DNA of 64,000 nucleotides from Blastomonas ursincola. Its GTDB lineage: Bacteria > Pseudomonadota > Alphaproteobacteria > Sphingomonadales > Sphingomonadaceae. The translations under genes and the position numbers were made by a program. Below are positions 34,681 through 44,129 of the stretch, one piece after another. The stretch is taken from contig NZ_VDES01000001.1 of assembly GCF_013607875.1 (NCBI RefSeq), positions 600,316 through 664,315 on the forward strand. The letters run 5' to 3'. The first letter of the stretch is position 1, and every line of letters begins with the position of its first letter. Under the pieces are notes generated by a model. It did no database searches and was not told the DNA's origin. It saw only the letters and a list, made by a program, of their open reading frames with translations.

Positions 34681-36254
34681 TCGACCTGCGCGCCCGGCGG
34701 ATCGACGCGGCGCGCGAGGCGCTGGGCCAGGGCGACCTGCAGGCGACGCACAGGCTGGCGGCCTCGCTTATCCATGACGATCCGCGCGATGCCGAGGGAC
34801 ATTTTCTGCTCGGCGTGACGCTCGCCGATGCAGGGCAGATCGCTCCAGGCATCGCGAGCCTCGAGCGCGCGGTCGCGCTTGACCCGCAGGGCGAATATCG
34901 CGCGCAGCTCGCCAAGCTCTATGCGATGGTCCGGCGCGAGGGCGATGCGGCGTTCGTGCTCGAACAGGCCGAAACCGCGCTTCCCGCCGACGCGCTGAGC
35001 CGTGACACCATGGGCTGCGTCTATGCGCGCCTGGGCAATCATTCCGCCGCGCTCGGACATTTCCGCGAGGCGGTGCGGCTACAGCCGTATAACAGCGAAT
35101 ATCGCTACAACCTCGCCGTCACACTCAATTTCCTCGGCCGCGTCGACGAGGCCGAGGCTGCGCTCGAGGCGCTGATCGGCATGGCGGGTGACCATGCCCG
35201 CGCGCACCATCTGCTCGCCAGCCTGGGCAAGCAGAGTGCACAAGCCAACCATGTCGCCCGGCTCGGCCAGACCTATTCGCGGGCACGCGAAGGGCGCGAC
35301 CGGCTGCTGCTCGGCTATGCGCTGGCCAAGGAGCTCGAGGATATCGGCGAGCCCGAACGCGCGCTCGACATATTATGCGAGGCCAATGGCGAGCACCGCC
35401 GCGCGCTCGATTACGACTTTTCGCGCGATGCGGCCAATTTCGATGCGATCGAGGCGAGCTGGGCCGATCTGAAGGCCGCTCCGCCCGCCCGCGACGATGG
35501 CGATGCGCCGATCTTCATCATCGGCATGCCGCGCACCGGCACCACGCTGGTCGACCGCATCCTGTCCTCGCACCCTGAGGTCGAGAGCGCGGGCGAGTTG
35601 CAGGCGATGCCGCTGGCGGTCAAGCGCGGTGCGGGCACGCGCAGCCGTAACGTGCTCGATCCAGAAACCGTGGCGCTCGCGGCCCGCGCGGACATGGCCG
35701 TGATCGGCCGCGACTATCTCGGGCGCGCGCAGCACCACCGGCGCGATCCGGCGAAGCACTTCATCGACAAGTTCCCCGGCAACTTTCAATATGTCGGCTT
35801 CATCGCGCGCGCGCTGCCCAATGCACGGATCATCTGCCTGCGCCGCCACCCGATGGACACGGTGCTGAGCAACTTCCGGAACCTGTTCGCGGTGAGCTCA
35901 CGCTATTACGATTACAGCTACGACCTGCTCGACATCGCAGCCTATTATGCCCGGTTCGACCGGCTGATGCGCTTCTGGGCCGAGCAGCTTCCGGGCCGCG
36001 TGCTGGAAGTGCAGTATGAGGATCTGATCGCCGACCAGGTCGGCCAGACGCGCCGCCTGCTTGACCATGCCGGGCTCGACTGGTCGGACGATTGCCTATC
36101 CTTCCACACCAATGCCGCGCCGGTTTCCACCCCCAGCGCCGCGCAGGTGCGCCGTCCGATCTACAGCGATTCCGTCGCGCGCTGGAAGCGCCATGCCGAT
36201 GTGCTGGCGCCGGTATCGCAGTTCTTCCAGCAGCACGGCATCGACGCCGCATGA
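34677..36254 (+). CDS. Tetratricopeptide-repeat sulfotransferase
   Basis: 525 aa. Residues about 1-240 are TPR-like helices (repeated A-x-x-LGR/A-x-A-L-E pattern). Residues from about 275 form a sulfotransferase domain with the PAPS 5'-phosphate loop IFIIGMPRTGTTLVDRIL and the 3'-phosphate segment RIICLRRHPMDTVLSNF. It would transfer sulfate from PAPS to a hydroxyl. Coupling to a membrane hydroxylase gene suggests the hydroxylated lipid could be its acceptor, which is inference. Confidence 0.88.
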   Translation: MIDLRARRIDAAREALGQGDLQATHRLAASLIHDDPRDAEGHFLLGVTLADAGQIAPGIASLERAVALDPQGEYRAQLAKLYAMVRREGDAAFVLEQAETALPADALSRDTMGCVYARLGNHSAALGHFREAVRLQPYNSEYRYNLAVTLNFLGRVDEAEAALEALIGMAGDHARAHHLLASLGKQSAQANHVARLGQTYSRAREGRDRLLLGYALAKELEDIGEPERALDILCEANGEHRRALDYDFSRDAANFDAIEASWADLKAAPPARDDGDAPIFIIGMPRTGTTLVDRILSSHPEVESAGELQAMPLAVKRGAGTRSRNVLDPETVALAARADMAVIGRDYLGRAQHHRRDPAKHFIDKFPGNFQYVGFIARALPNARIICLRRHPMDTVLSNFRNLFAVSSRYYDYSYDLLDIAAYYARFDRLMRFWAEQLPGRVLEVQYEDLIADQVGQTRRLLDHAGLDWSDDCLSFHTNAAPVSTPSAAQVRRPIYSDSVARWKRHADVLAPVSQFFQQHGIDAA

Positions 36255-36271
36255 AAAGGAGTGCTCCCCCG

Positions 36272-36628
36272 ATGATGCGCCTGACGATGATCGCCGCCGC
36301 AGCGATGGCCGCCTCTCCTGCCCTTGCTCAGGGCGAGGCTGCTCCCCGCACCCGGGTCGTCGAATGCGGAGTCGAAAGTTGCCTGATTGTCTCGGGCAGA
36401 CGAGCCGATATGAGCGCTCCAGTCAGCATCAACGGCCATGATGTCACGACCACGGGTCGTCACCATTGGCAGGCGCGCATCCCGGTCAAGACTGTGCGCC
36501 ACTGGTCGGAACCCTATGCGCGCAGCATCGAGGTTTCGGTGGGAAATGAACGGCATAGCACCCGGCTGCCCGTCGGATTGCTCGGGACGCGCGGCGATCT
36601 CGCCATGCTGGTCGTCTCGGTCAAGTAA
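36272..36628 (+). CDS. Small secreted protein of unknown family
   Basis: 118 aa starting at MMRLTMIAAAAMAASPALAQ, a signal peptide with an ALAQ cleavage site; AAGGAG sits 10 bases upstream. The mature part has two cysteines (VECGVESCLIVSG), likely a disulfide, and beta-strand-like stretches ending in LAMLVVSVK. An earlier ATG at 36251 overlaps the sulfotransferase stop but would put a charged stretch before the signal. I do not recognise the family. It is probably cotranscribed with the two genes upstream. Confidence 0.65.
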   Translation: MMRLTMIAAAAMAASPALAQGEAAPRTRVVECGVESCLIVSGRRADMSAPVSINGHDVTTTGRHHWQARIPVKTVRHWSEPYARSIEVSVGNERHSTRLPVGLLGTRGDLAMLVVSVK

Positions 36629-36755
36629 TAACGGGGTCAAGGTAGAGTAATAAAAATACAAAACCGGGTTATATATTGAAAGTTTTCTCCCGCGCGGCTA
36701 TAGCGGTCGCCAGCGGCCGCAGAGCTGCAATTGTCTGACGCAGGAGAAAAAACCC

Positions 36756-37100
36756 ATGAAGACCCGGCTCGTGGCGCTCGCCACCGTCGCGTTCGCCCTG
36801 ACGGCCACCGGAGCCGCCGCGAACGAAACCGCCACCAATCCCTTTGCCAAGGATCAGGCGATCCTCAACCTCGCGGATCTCGACCTGTCGACCGCCGACG
36901 GCCAGCAGCGTCTCGCCATCCGCGTCGATCAGGCAGCCCGCACGGTCTGCGGCGATCGCCTGTCGGGCGTGCATCTCGCCGCCGAAGCCAAGACGCAGGA
37001 ATGCCGCGCATCGGTCGCTGCCGATGTTCGCGCGCAGATCGAACAGCGCCTCGCGCGCGCCAGTACCGCATCGGGCGCAAAGCTCGCCTCGCTGCGCTGA
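36756..37100 (+). CDS. UrcA family secreted protein
   Basis: 114 aa with a signal peptide (MKTRLVALATVAFALTATG, cleavage near AAAN). The core NLADLDLSTADGQQRLAIRV, DQAARTVCG and the spaced second cysteine KTQECRASV match the UrcA family of sphingomonads and Caulobacter relatives. The function of UrcA proteins is not known. CAGGAGAA lies upstream. It is followed by a strong hairpin and the convergent beta-propeller gene. Confidence 0.85.
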   Translation: MKTRLVALATVAFALTATGAAANETATNPFAKDQAILNLADLDLSTADGQQRLAIRVDQAARTVCGDRLSGVHLAAEAKTQECRASVAADVRAQIEQRLARASTASGAKLASLR

Positions 37101-37105
37101 TCGTC

Positions 37106-37161
37106 TTGCCCTGAACCGCGACCGGCCAACCCTGCTGCAGGGACGCCCGGTCGCGGGCAAG
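37106..37161. terminator. Bidirectional terminator-like hairpin
   Basis: A perfect 10-bp stem (CCGCGACCGG with CCGGTCGCGG) is extended by CTTGCC/GGCAAG outside and CCCTGC/GCAGGG inside. It lies exactly between the convergent urcA and beta-propeller genes. There is a short T run (ATTTTG) only on the plus side. Confidence 0.7.
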
Positions 37162-38091
37162 TCATTTTGCTGACGTCAGGATCGGCTGCGGCCACCAGGT
37201 CAGCGTGTGCACGTCATGCGCCGAGGTCCACAGCCCGTCGGTGGCATAGCGAAGCGCACCGCTGCCCTCCGCCTTGCCGAGCCGCGCGACCACGGTCAGC
37301 CCCTTGGGATCGATCGCGACAAAGGTCTGGTCCTCGGTGGTGCGCAGCCACACCATCCCCGCGCCAGTATCGATATCGCCCCATTTCAGCTCCTTGCCAA
37401 CCTTGACCCGCCCGGTCACCTCGCCGGTAGCAGGATCGATGCGCGCCACCGTGCCGTCGCCTTGTTCCTGTACCCAGACCGCACCCTCGCCCGCCGCCGA
37501 AAAGGCCGGCGAGTTGCCCAAAGCCGTCGTCTTGGTCACCGCGTTGATGGCGGGGTCGATCCGCTGGATGGTCTTGCCGTCGCTGCTGATCGCCCAGAGG
37601 GCATCGAAGCCGAACACCAGATAATGCGTGCCCGGCGTCACCGTGATCGTCGCAATGACCGCATTGGTGGCAGGGTCGATACGCGACACCACACCCTTGT
37701 TGTCGCTCGCCACCCAGACCGATCCCGCGCCCGCGACCACGTTCAGCTCGCCCTTGGGATTGGCAATGCCGGTAGCGATGGTGGCGACCTTTTCGGCCTT
37801 GGCGGTGTCGATGCGGACGACCGCGTTCTCCTTGCAATCGGCGACCCAGAGGCTGCCCGCATGGATCGCCATCGCGCCACAGGGACGCGCCATCTCGACC
37901 GCTGCCAGCTTGCCGCTACGCGACCAGCGTTCGACCCGGCCCGCATTGGTCGCCCAGACGCTGTCGCCTTCGACCGCGAGGAAATCGGCAAAGCCCGGCA
38001 CGTCGATCACCTGCTCGGCCGAGGCCGGGGTGACGATCAATGCGGATAATCCTGTGGCCATCGCGGCGGCAGTCTTGCGGAACCTGGTCAT
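37162..38091 (-). CDS. Periplasmic YncE/Vgb-like beta-propeller protein
   Basis: 309 aa with signal peptide (ending ASAE) and about seven repeats of the type S-V-W-V/A-x-D/N...R-I-D-P-A-T, for example GSVWVASDNKGVVSRIDPAT. This is the pattern of YncE/virginiamycin-B-lyase-like propellers. No catalytic residues could be assigned. It follows the allophanate hydrolase gene by 27 bases on the same strand, so it may be the last gene of the urea/guanidine operon, but a link in function is not evident. Confidence 0.8.
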   Translation of the reverse strand: MTRFRKTAAAMATGLSALIVTPASAEQVIDVPGFADFLAVEGDSVWATNAGRVERWSRSGKLAAVEMARPCGAMAIHAGSLWVADCKENAVVRIDTAKAEKVATIATGIANPKGELNVVAGAGSVWVASDNKGVVSRIDPATNAVIATITVTPGTHYLVFGFDALWAISSDGKTIQRIDPAINAVTKTTALGNSPAFSAAGEGAVWVQEQGDGTVARIDPATGEVTGRVKVGKELKWGDIDTGAGMVWLRTTEDQTFVAIDPKGLTVVARLGKAEGSGALRYATDGLWTSAHDVHTLTWWPQPILTSAK

Positions 38092-38118
38092 GATCGTCCC
38101 CTTGCTGTTGAAATCGGC

Positions 38119-39888
38119 TCAGGCCATTTGCGCGATATAGGCGCGCCAGCCGCCGAGATGCGTGATGTCCTCCGCGCCATCGAGCGCGCGCGGCTCGGCG
38201 ACGAAGCCCTTGACGCTGGTCCCGTCCGACAAGGTCACCGTGCCAATCGCCAGCGGCGGCGGCACCTCGACGGTGAAGCTGCCGAACTCGGCGACGCCCA
38301 GCTCGTACACCTCGACCGCGATCGATGCTCCCTCGCCCGTGTGCACCAAAGCCGGCTTGGGCGGCACCGAATTGGCGATGGCATAGAGCCGGTATTCGGG
38401 TGCGGTCTCGAACGCGCCGACGAATTTCGCGTCGCGCGATGTGAGCTGCCAGTGCAGCGGCATGTCCTTCAGGTGCGCGCCGACAACGGCAAGTTTCACG
38501 GTCTGCATTTTGCCCTCCAGATCGAGCGGGGGTGGAGAAGGAAGCGCGGCGGCCGCAAGATAGGCGTCCGCGATGTCGAGCAGCGCCCGGTCGGTGTGCG
38601 CCGGACCGATCAGCGTGATGCCGAAGCCGGTGCCGTTGTGCCGCGCACCGGCGGGCGCGGCGAGCGCGGCCATGTCGAGCAGGTTGACGAAATTGGTGTA
38701 GAAACCGAGCGCGCTGTTGAGCGCGATCGGTGCGGCAAGCATTTCGGTCACGCGATAGGTCGTTCCGGCGGTCGGGAAGGCCATCACGTCGATGCCGTCC
38801 CAGAGCTGGTCGGCATGGCGTTTCAGCTCGGCGAGCCGGTAGATGCCGTTGAACAGATCGACCGCTTTTGTCTCGAGCCCGGCGGAGACGATCTCGCGCA
38901 CGGTGGGATCGATGGCGTCGGGGTTGCTGACGAGCAGATCGCCCAAAGCGGCGGTACGTTCGGCCACCCACGGCCCGCCATAGAGCAGCTGTGCGGCCTC
39001 CTGCAGCGGCGCGTAGTCGATCTCGACGATCGTGCCCAGATCCGCCAGCGCCGCCAGCGCCTTGTCGTAGAGATATTCCGCCTCGCCATCGCCGAAGAAC
39101 ATCCGCTGGTCGCGGCGCGGCACCCCGATGGTGCGATGGCCACGCGGCAGATCGGAGAGCGGCCGCGACCAGGCATCGGCCGCGTCAAAACCCGCGACGA
39201 TGGTATCGATCAGCCGCGCATCGGCGGTATTGTCGGTGAACACGGTGATACAGTCGATCGAGCGGCACGCCGGCACCAGCCCGCGGTTGCTCCAGCGGCC
39301 CTTGCTCGGCTTGAACCCGATCAGATGCTGGAACGCGGCGGGCACGCGGCCCGAGCCGGCGGTATCGGTGCCGAGCGCAAAGGCGACCAGCCCCGCCGCC
39401 ACCGCACTCGCCGATCCCGAGCTCGACCCGCCGCTGACATAGGCGAGATTGTGCGCATTGCGCGGCGCGCCATAGGGGCTGCGCGTGCCGTTGAGGCCGG
39501 TAGCGAACTGGTCGAGATTGGTCTTGCCGACGCACAGCGCTCCCGCCGCGAGCAGCTTCTCGACCACGCTGGCCGAGGCTTCGGGCGCATAGGCAAAGGC
39601 GGGGCATGCCGCGGTGGTCTGGAAACCCGCAACATCGATATTGTCCTTCACCGCGAACGGCACCCCCGCCAGCGGCAGATGCTCGCCCGCTGCAACACGC
39701 GCGTCGATCGCGCGCGCAGTCTCCAGCAGCGCTTCGGGCGAGGCGCGGCTGATCCAGATCTGCGGCTGCACCGCGTCGTACGCCGCGATCCGTTCGAGCG
39801 CAGCCTCGGCCTGAGCCACCGCACTACTCTGCCCGCTCTGGACCGCCGCCGCGATGCCCGCAGCGCTCAGGCGAAACGGCGCGCTCAT
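38119..39888 (-). CDS. atzF: Allophanate hydrolase
   Basis: 589 aa from the ATG at 39888, overlapping the carboxylase stop (ATGA). Amidase-signature domain: Lys in FAVKDNIDV, GGSSSGSASA and the serine in GTDTAGSGR form the Ser-cisSer-Lys triad. The C-terminal part (about 460-589) is the AtzF-specific domain ending LGGWRAYIAQM. It splits allophanate to ammonia and carbon dioxide, the last step after urea or guanidine carboxylation. Length and domain order match AtzF/DUR1-type enzymes. Confidence 0.93.
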   Translation of the reverse strand: MSAPFRLSAAGIAAAVQSGQSSAVAQAEAALERIAAYDAVQPQIWISRASPEALLETARAIDARVAAGEHLPLAGVPFAVKDNIDVAGFQTTAACPAFAYAPEASASVVEKLLAAGALCVGKTNLDQFATGLNGTRSPYGAPRNAHNLAYVSGGSSSGSASAVAAGLVAFALGTDTAGSGRVPAAFQHLIGFKPSKGRWSNRGLVPACRSIDCITVFTDNTADARLIDTIVAGFDAADAWSRPLSDLPRGHRTIGVPRRDQRMFFGDGEAEYLYDKALAALADLGTIVEIDYAPLQEAAQLLYGGPWVAERTAALGDLLVSNPDAIDPTVREIVSAGLETKAVDLFNGIYRLAELKRHADQLWDGIDVMAFPTAGTTYRVTEMLAAPIALNSALGFYTNFVNLLDMAALAAPAGARHNGTGFGITLIGPAHTDRALLDIADAYLAAAALPSPPPLDLEGKMQTVKLAVVGAHLKDMPLHWQLTSRDAKFVGAFETAPEYRLYAIANSVPPKPALVHTGEGASIAVEVYELGVAEFGSFTVEVPPPLAIGTVTLSDGTSVKGFVAEPRALDGAEDITHLGGWRAYIAQMA

Positions 39889-42800
39889 CCGTGCCTCGTC
39901 AGCGCCAGGATCGGCTCGCCAGGCTGCACCGATTGCCGCTCCTTCGCATAGAGCGCCGCCACCGTGCCCGCGCCGGGGCTGTCGACGCGGCATTCCATCT
40001 TCATCGCCTCGATGATCGCGATGGCATCGCCCGCCGCGACCTCGTCGCCGACATTGACCAGCATCTTCCAGACGCTGCCGCCAAACGGCGTCTCGATCAG
40101 GTCCGCCCCCTCGGGCACCTCGACCGCCGCGCTCTCGGCAACCGGAATGTCCGCCGGATCGACCCGGTCGAACTCGCCCCGCCGCTGCCATTCAGCGCGC
40201 TCGGCATCGAACGCGGCCTGGCGATTGGCCTCATAGGCGGCGATGGACTCGGCATTGTCGGCGAGGAACGCGCGATAATCGGCGAGGCGGAATTCGGAGG
40301 GCTCGATGCGGATCGATCGCCTGCCGCTGGGGAAATCGCGCCGCCATTCGGCCAATTCCTCGGCGCTCACCGGATAGAAGCGGATCTGGTCAAAGAAGCG
40401 GAGCAGCCAGGGCCTGCCCTCGGCAAACGCCCCGGTCTGGCGATAGGTGTTCCACACCTGGATCGTCCGCCCGAACAACTGATACCCGCCCGGCCCCTCC
40501 ATGCCGTAGATGCACATATACGCGCCGCCGATGCCGACGACATTGGGCGGGGTCCAGGTGCGCGCCGGATTGTACTTGGTGGTCACCAGCCGGTGGCGCG
40601 GATCGACCGGGGTCGCGACCGGCGCGCCGAGATAGACATCGCCCAGGCCGAGCACGAGATAGTTGGTCTCGAAGATCAGATTCTCGACCGCCGCGGCATC
40701 GGGCAGGCCGTTGATGCGGCGGATGAACTCAATATTGTCGGGGCACCAGGGCGCATCGTCGCGCACCGTGCCCATGTATTTCTCGATCGTCTCGATCGTC
40801 GCCGGGTCGCGCCAGCTCAAGGGCAAATGGACGATACGCGAAGGGATGGTGAAATCCTCCAGATCGCCCAGCCGCTCCTCCGCCGCCATCAGCGCCGCGA
40901 GCGCAGCGCCCTGCGTCATCGTGCTGCCGTCGAAATGGAATTGCAGCGAGCGGATGCCGGGGACGATGTCGATCACCCCGGGCAGCGCCATCCGCTCGAG
41001 CTCGGTGAGCAGCGCCTGCACGCGGATGCGCAACTCGATATCGAGCACGATCGGGCCATATTCGACCAGGATGTTGCGATCGCCCTGCTGGCGATAGACC
41101 GTGCGCGGCCTGTTCGATCCTTCGGGGATGATGCCCAGGATCGGCGAAAGCGTCTCGATCGGGCGCGCGGGGCTCTGCATATGCCCCTCGCCGGTCGCGA
41201 CCAGCCGCCGCTGCAGGCTGTCCGCCGCGAAGGCATCATGGGCGTTGACGGGGACGAAGCGCAATTTGTCGCCGGGCGCGAGCTGGCCAATCTTCCACCG
41301 GTCCGCCGCGATCACCACGAACGGGCAGACGAACCCGCCGAGCGAGGGCCCGTCCGGCCCCAGGATGATCGGCATGTCGCCGGTAAAATCGACCGCGCCG
41401 ATCGCATAGGGGTTGTCGTGGATGTTCGACGGGTGCAGCCCCGCCTCGCCACCATCCTTGCGCGCCCATTGCGGCTTGGGGCCGACCAGACGCACGCCGG
41501 TGCGGTTCGAATTGTAATGCACCTGCCAGTCGGCTGTGATCAGCGTGTCGATATCGCCCGGCGTGAAGAAATCCGGTGCGCCATGCGGACCATAGAGAAC
41601 CCGCAGCGTCCATTCGCTGCCGATCTCGGGCAAGGCGACCTGCGATAGCGGCGTGGTCGTCTCGCCATGCGCGAGATGCAGCGTATCGCCCGCGAGCAGC
41701 CGCCGCGCGGCATGGCCGCCGAACTGGCCGAGCTCGAAGGTGCTGGTGCTGCCGAGATAGGGCGCGATGTCGAGCCCGCCCGCGAACAGGATATAACCGC
41801 GCAGGCCGCCGCCGGTCGCACGGGCGAGGCTCAGCGTCTGACCTGCCGCGACCTCGACCGGCATGCCGCGCGCCACCGGAGCGCCATCGAGCGTCGCGCC
41901 GAAATCCGCGCCCATCAGGCAGATGCGCGCGGGCGCGTTGAACAGCAGCGTCGGCCCGGTCAGCGTCAGTTCCAGCCCGGACGTGCCTTCGGGATTGCCG
42001 AGCAGCCGGTTGCCCAGCCGGAACGACTGGTCGTCCATCGGCCCCGAGGGCGGCACGCCGACCGCCCAGAGCTTCTGCCGACCCGGCCAGTCCTGCACCG
42101 TGGTCGCGGTGCCGCCGCTCACCACCTGAATGCTCTGCGGATGGTAGACCACGCTTTCGAGCGCGCGGGTCGAGACCTCGCCGGTGACGAACGCCGGCGC
42201 GCGTACCACCTCGCGCAGCCAGCGCAGATTGCTCTCGATACCGTCGACGCGCGCCTGATCGAGCGTGGTCTGCATCGCGGCGACCGCGAGCTCGCGCGTC
42301 TCGGCATGCACGATCAGCTTGGCGAGCATGGGATCGTACCAGCTGCTTACTGTGCTGCCCGCCATCACCCAGGTCTCGGTGCGGATGTCTTCGGGAAAGC
42401 GCACCGAGGTCAGCGTGCCCGAAGTCGGACGATAGTCCTGCGCGGGGTCCTCGGCATAGAGGCGTACCTGCACCGAATGGCCCGTGGGGGCGGTCGGTGC
42501 GCTGCCCAGAAACGCGAAATCGCCCTGCCCGCCGCGCACCATCCATTCGACCAGATCGATGCGGAACACCTCTTCGGTGACGCCATGTTCGACCTGGAGT
42601 CGGGTGTTCATTTCGAGAAAAAAGAACTCCTTGCGCTCGGCATCATAGAGAAATTCCACGGTCCCGGCAGAGCGATAGCGCGCTGCCTCGCCCAGCCGGA
42701 TCGCGGCGGCATAGAGATCGGCGCGGATCGCATCAGGTAACAGCGGCGCGGGCGCTTCCTCGACCACCTTCTGGTTGCGGCGCTGCAGCGAGCAGTCGCG

Positions 42801-43478
42801 TTCGCCCAGCGCCACGACGCGGCCCTGGCCATCGCCGAAGATCTGCACCTCGATATGCCGGGCGCGGCGGATGAAGCGTTCGAGGAAGACGCCCGAGTCG
42901 CCGAAATTGCCCTGGCCGAGCCGCGCCACGGTGGCGAAGCCCTCGCGAACGTCCTCGGCAGTCTCGCACACGCGCATGCCTATGCCGCCGCCGCCCGCCG
43001 TCGCCTTGAGCATGACCGGAAAGCCGATGCGCTCCGCTGCCTCGACCGCCTCGGCCTCGTCGGTGAGGAGATCGGTACCGGGAGCCAGCGGCACGTCATG
43101 CGCGGCGGCGAGCGCGCGCGCGCTGTGCTTCAGGCCGAATGTGCGGATATTGTCGGGATCGGGGCCGATGAACACGATGCCTGCCGCCGCGCAGGCTTCG
43201 GCAAATTCGGCATTCTCGGCGAGGAAACCATAGCCCGGGTGGATCGCCCCTGCCCGGGTGGCGCGCGCGGCCTCGAGGATCGCGGGGACGTTCAGATAGC
43301 TCTCGCTCGCGCGCGCCGGGCCGATGCACACCGCCTCGTCGGCGAGCGCGACATGCAGCGAATCCTCGTCGGCCTCCGAATAGACCGCGACCGAGCGCAG
43401 CCCCATCTTGCGCAGCGTGCGGATGATGCGCGTGGCGATGGCGCCGCGATTGGCGATGAGAACGGTATCGTAGCTCAT
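39885..43478 (-). CDS. Urea/guanidine carboxylase (biotin-dependent)
   Basis: 1,197 aa from the ATG at 43478. Domain order: biotin carboxylase with ATP-grasp (ANRGAIATRI, TAGGGGIGMRV, FFLEMNTRLQVEHGVTE) to about 450; carboxyltransferase built from KipA/KipI-like halves (about 490-1070, with GPSLGGFVCPFV); C-terminal biotin carrier with EAMKM, biotin on Lys about 1160. Length and order equal urea carboxylase. Many such enzymes beside paired DUF1989 proteins were later shown to carboxylate guanidine, so the substrate here is probably guanidine; sequence alone does not settle it. Confidence 0.93.
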   Translation of the reverse strand: MSYDTVLIANRGAIATRIIRTLRKMGLRSVAVYSEADEDSLHVALADEAVCIGPARASESYLNVPAILEAARATRAGAIHPGYGFLAENAEFAEACAAAGIVFIGPDPDNIRTFGLKHSARALAAAHDVPLAPGTDLLTDEAEAVEAAERIGFPVMLKATAGGGGIGMRVCETAEDVREGFATVARLGQGNFGDSGVFLERFIRRARHIEVQIFGDGQGRVVALGERDCSLQRRNQKVVEEAPAPLLPDAIRADLYAAAIRLGEAARYRSAGTVEFLYDAERKEFFFLEMNTRLQVEHGVTEEVFRIDLVEWMVRGGQGDFAFLGSAPTAPTGHSVQVRLYAEDPAQDYRPTSGTLTSVRFPEDIRTETWVMAGSTVSSWYDPMLAKLIVHAETRELAVAAMQTTLDQARVDGIESNLRWLREVVRAPAFVTGEVSTRALESVVYHPQSIQVVSGGTATTVQDWPGRQKLWAVGVPPSGPMDDQSFRLGNRLLGNPEGTSGLELTLTGPTLLFNAPARICLMGADFGATLDGAPVARGMPVEVAAGQTLSLARATGGGLRGYILFAGGLDIAPYLGSTSTFELGQFGGHAARRLLAGDTLHLAHGETTTPLSQVALPEIGSEWTLRVLYGPHGAPDFFTPGDIDTLITADWQVHYNSNRTGVRLVGPKPQWARKDGGEAGLHPSNIHDNPYAIGAVDFTGDMPIILGPDGPSLGGFVCPFVVIAADRWKIGQLAPGDKLRFVPVNAHDAFAADSLQRRLVATGEGHMQSPARPIETLSPILGIIPEGSNRPRTVYRQQGDRNILVEYGPIVLDIELRIRVQALLTELERMALPGVIDIVPGIRSLQFHFDGSTMTQGAALAALMAAEERLGDLEDFTIPSRIVHLPLSWRDPATIETIEKYMGTVRDDAPWCPDNIEFIRRINGLPDAAAVENLIFETNYLVLGLGDVYLGAPVATPVDPRHRLVTTKYNPARTWTPPNVVGIGGAYMCIYGMEGPGGYQLFGRTIQVWNTYRQTGAFAEGRPWLLRFFDQIRFYPVSAEELAEWRRDFPSGRRSIRIEPSEFRLADYRAFLADNAESIAAYEANRQAAFDAERAEWQRRGEFDRVDPADIPVAESAAVEVPEGADLIETPFGGSVWKMLVNVGDEVAAGDAIAIIEAMKMECRVDSPGAGTVAALYAKERQSVQPGEPILALTRHG

Positions 43479-44110
43479 GCGGTGACGATCATGCGCACGG
43501 GCGTGGGGTTGAAGCCGTTGCAGGGATTGTTGATCTGCGGGCAGTTGGAGACGACCACGGTCACGTCCATCTCGGCGCGCAGATCGACCGTCAGGCCCGG
43601 CGCGCTGATCCCGTCGACAATGCCCAGCGAGCCGTCGGCCTCGACCGGCACGTTCATGAAGAAGTTGATGTTCGACACGATATCGCGCTTGCCGCGCCCT
43701 TCGAGCAGGTTCGCCTCGAGGAAATTCTCGACACAGGCATGTTCGGACTTGGTATGATGACCGTATCGCAAGGTATTGGATTCGCACGAGCACGCGCCGC
43801 CGATCGTGTCGTGATAATCGACCGCGCTGGCGGTGATCGTCATCATCGCGCGCCCCTCGTTCGATCGCAGCACGGTGCCTTCACGCAGGAACAGGTTGCC
43901 CTGCGCCGCGACGGTATCCTGCGCGCTATAGCGTTCGGCATCGTCGGCGGTCGCATAGAGCAGGAAATCGACGGCCTGGTTGCCCTCGAGATCGACGATG
44001 CGCAGTGTCTGCCCGGCGGCGATATGGTGCAGCCAGGGCGCGCGTGCGGGCACGATCTCATCGTGGACGATGGGGCCAGTCAGGCCAGCGATATGCGGGT
44101 CGGCGCTCAT
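43475..44110 (-). CDS. DUF1989 urea-amidolyase-associated protein (UAAP2-like; carboxyguanidine deiminase subunit)
   Basis: 211 aa. DUF1989 features: LRIVDLEGNQAVDFLLY, metal-site cysteines in CSCES and the H-T-K-S-E-H-x-C-V-E-N-F segment, and SNINFFMNVPV. It overlaps the carboxylase start (ATGA) and follows the sister protein by 19 bases. Paired DUF1989 proteins next to this carboxylase form the carboxyguanidine deiminase CgdAB in other bacteria, converting carboxyguanidine to allophanate. Assignment to UAAP2 rather than UAAP1 is by length and gene order. Confidence 0.85.
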   Translation of the reverse strand: MSADPHIAGLTGPIVHDEIVPARAPWLHHIAAGQTLRIVDLEGNQAVDFLLYATADDAERYSAQDTVAAQGNLFLREGTVLRSNEGRAMMTITASAVDYHDTIGGACSCESNTLRYGHHTKSEHACVENFLEANLLEGRGKRDIVSNINFFMNVPVEADGSLGIVDGISAPGLTVDLRAEMDVTVVVSNCPQINNPCNGFNPTPVRMIVTA

Positions 44111-44129
44111 TCGGGTGAAACTCCTGCGA

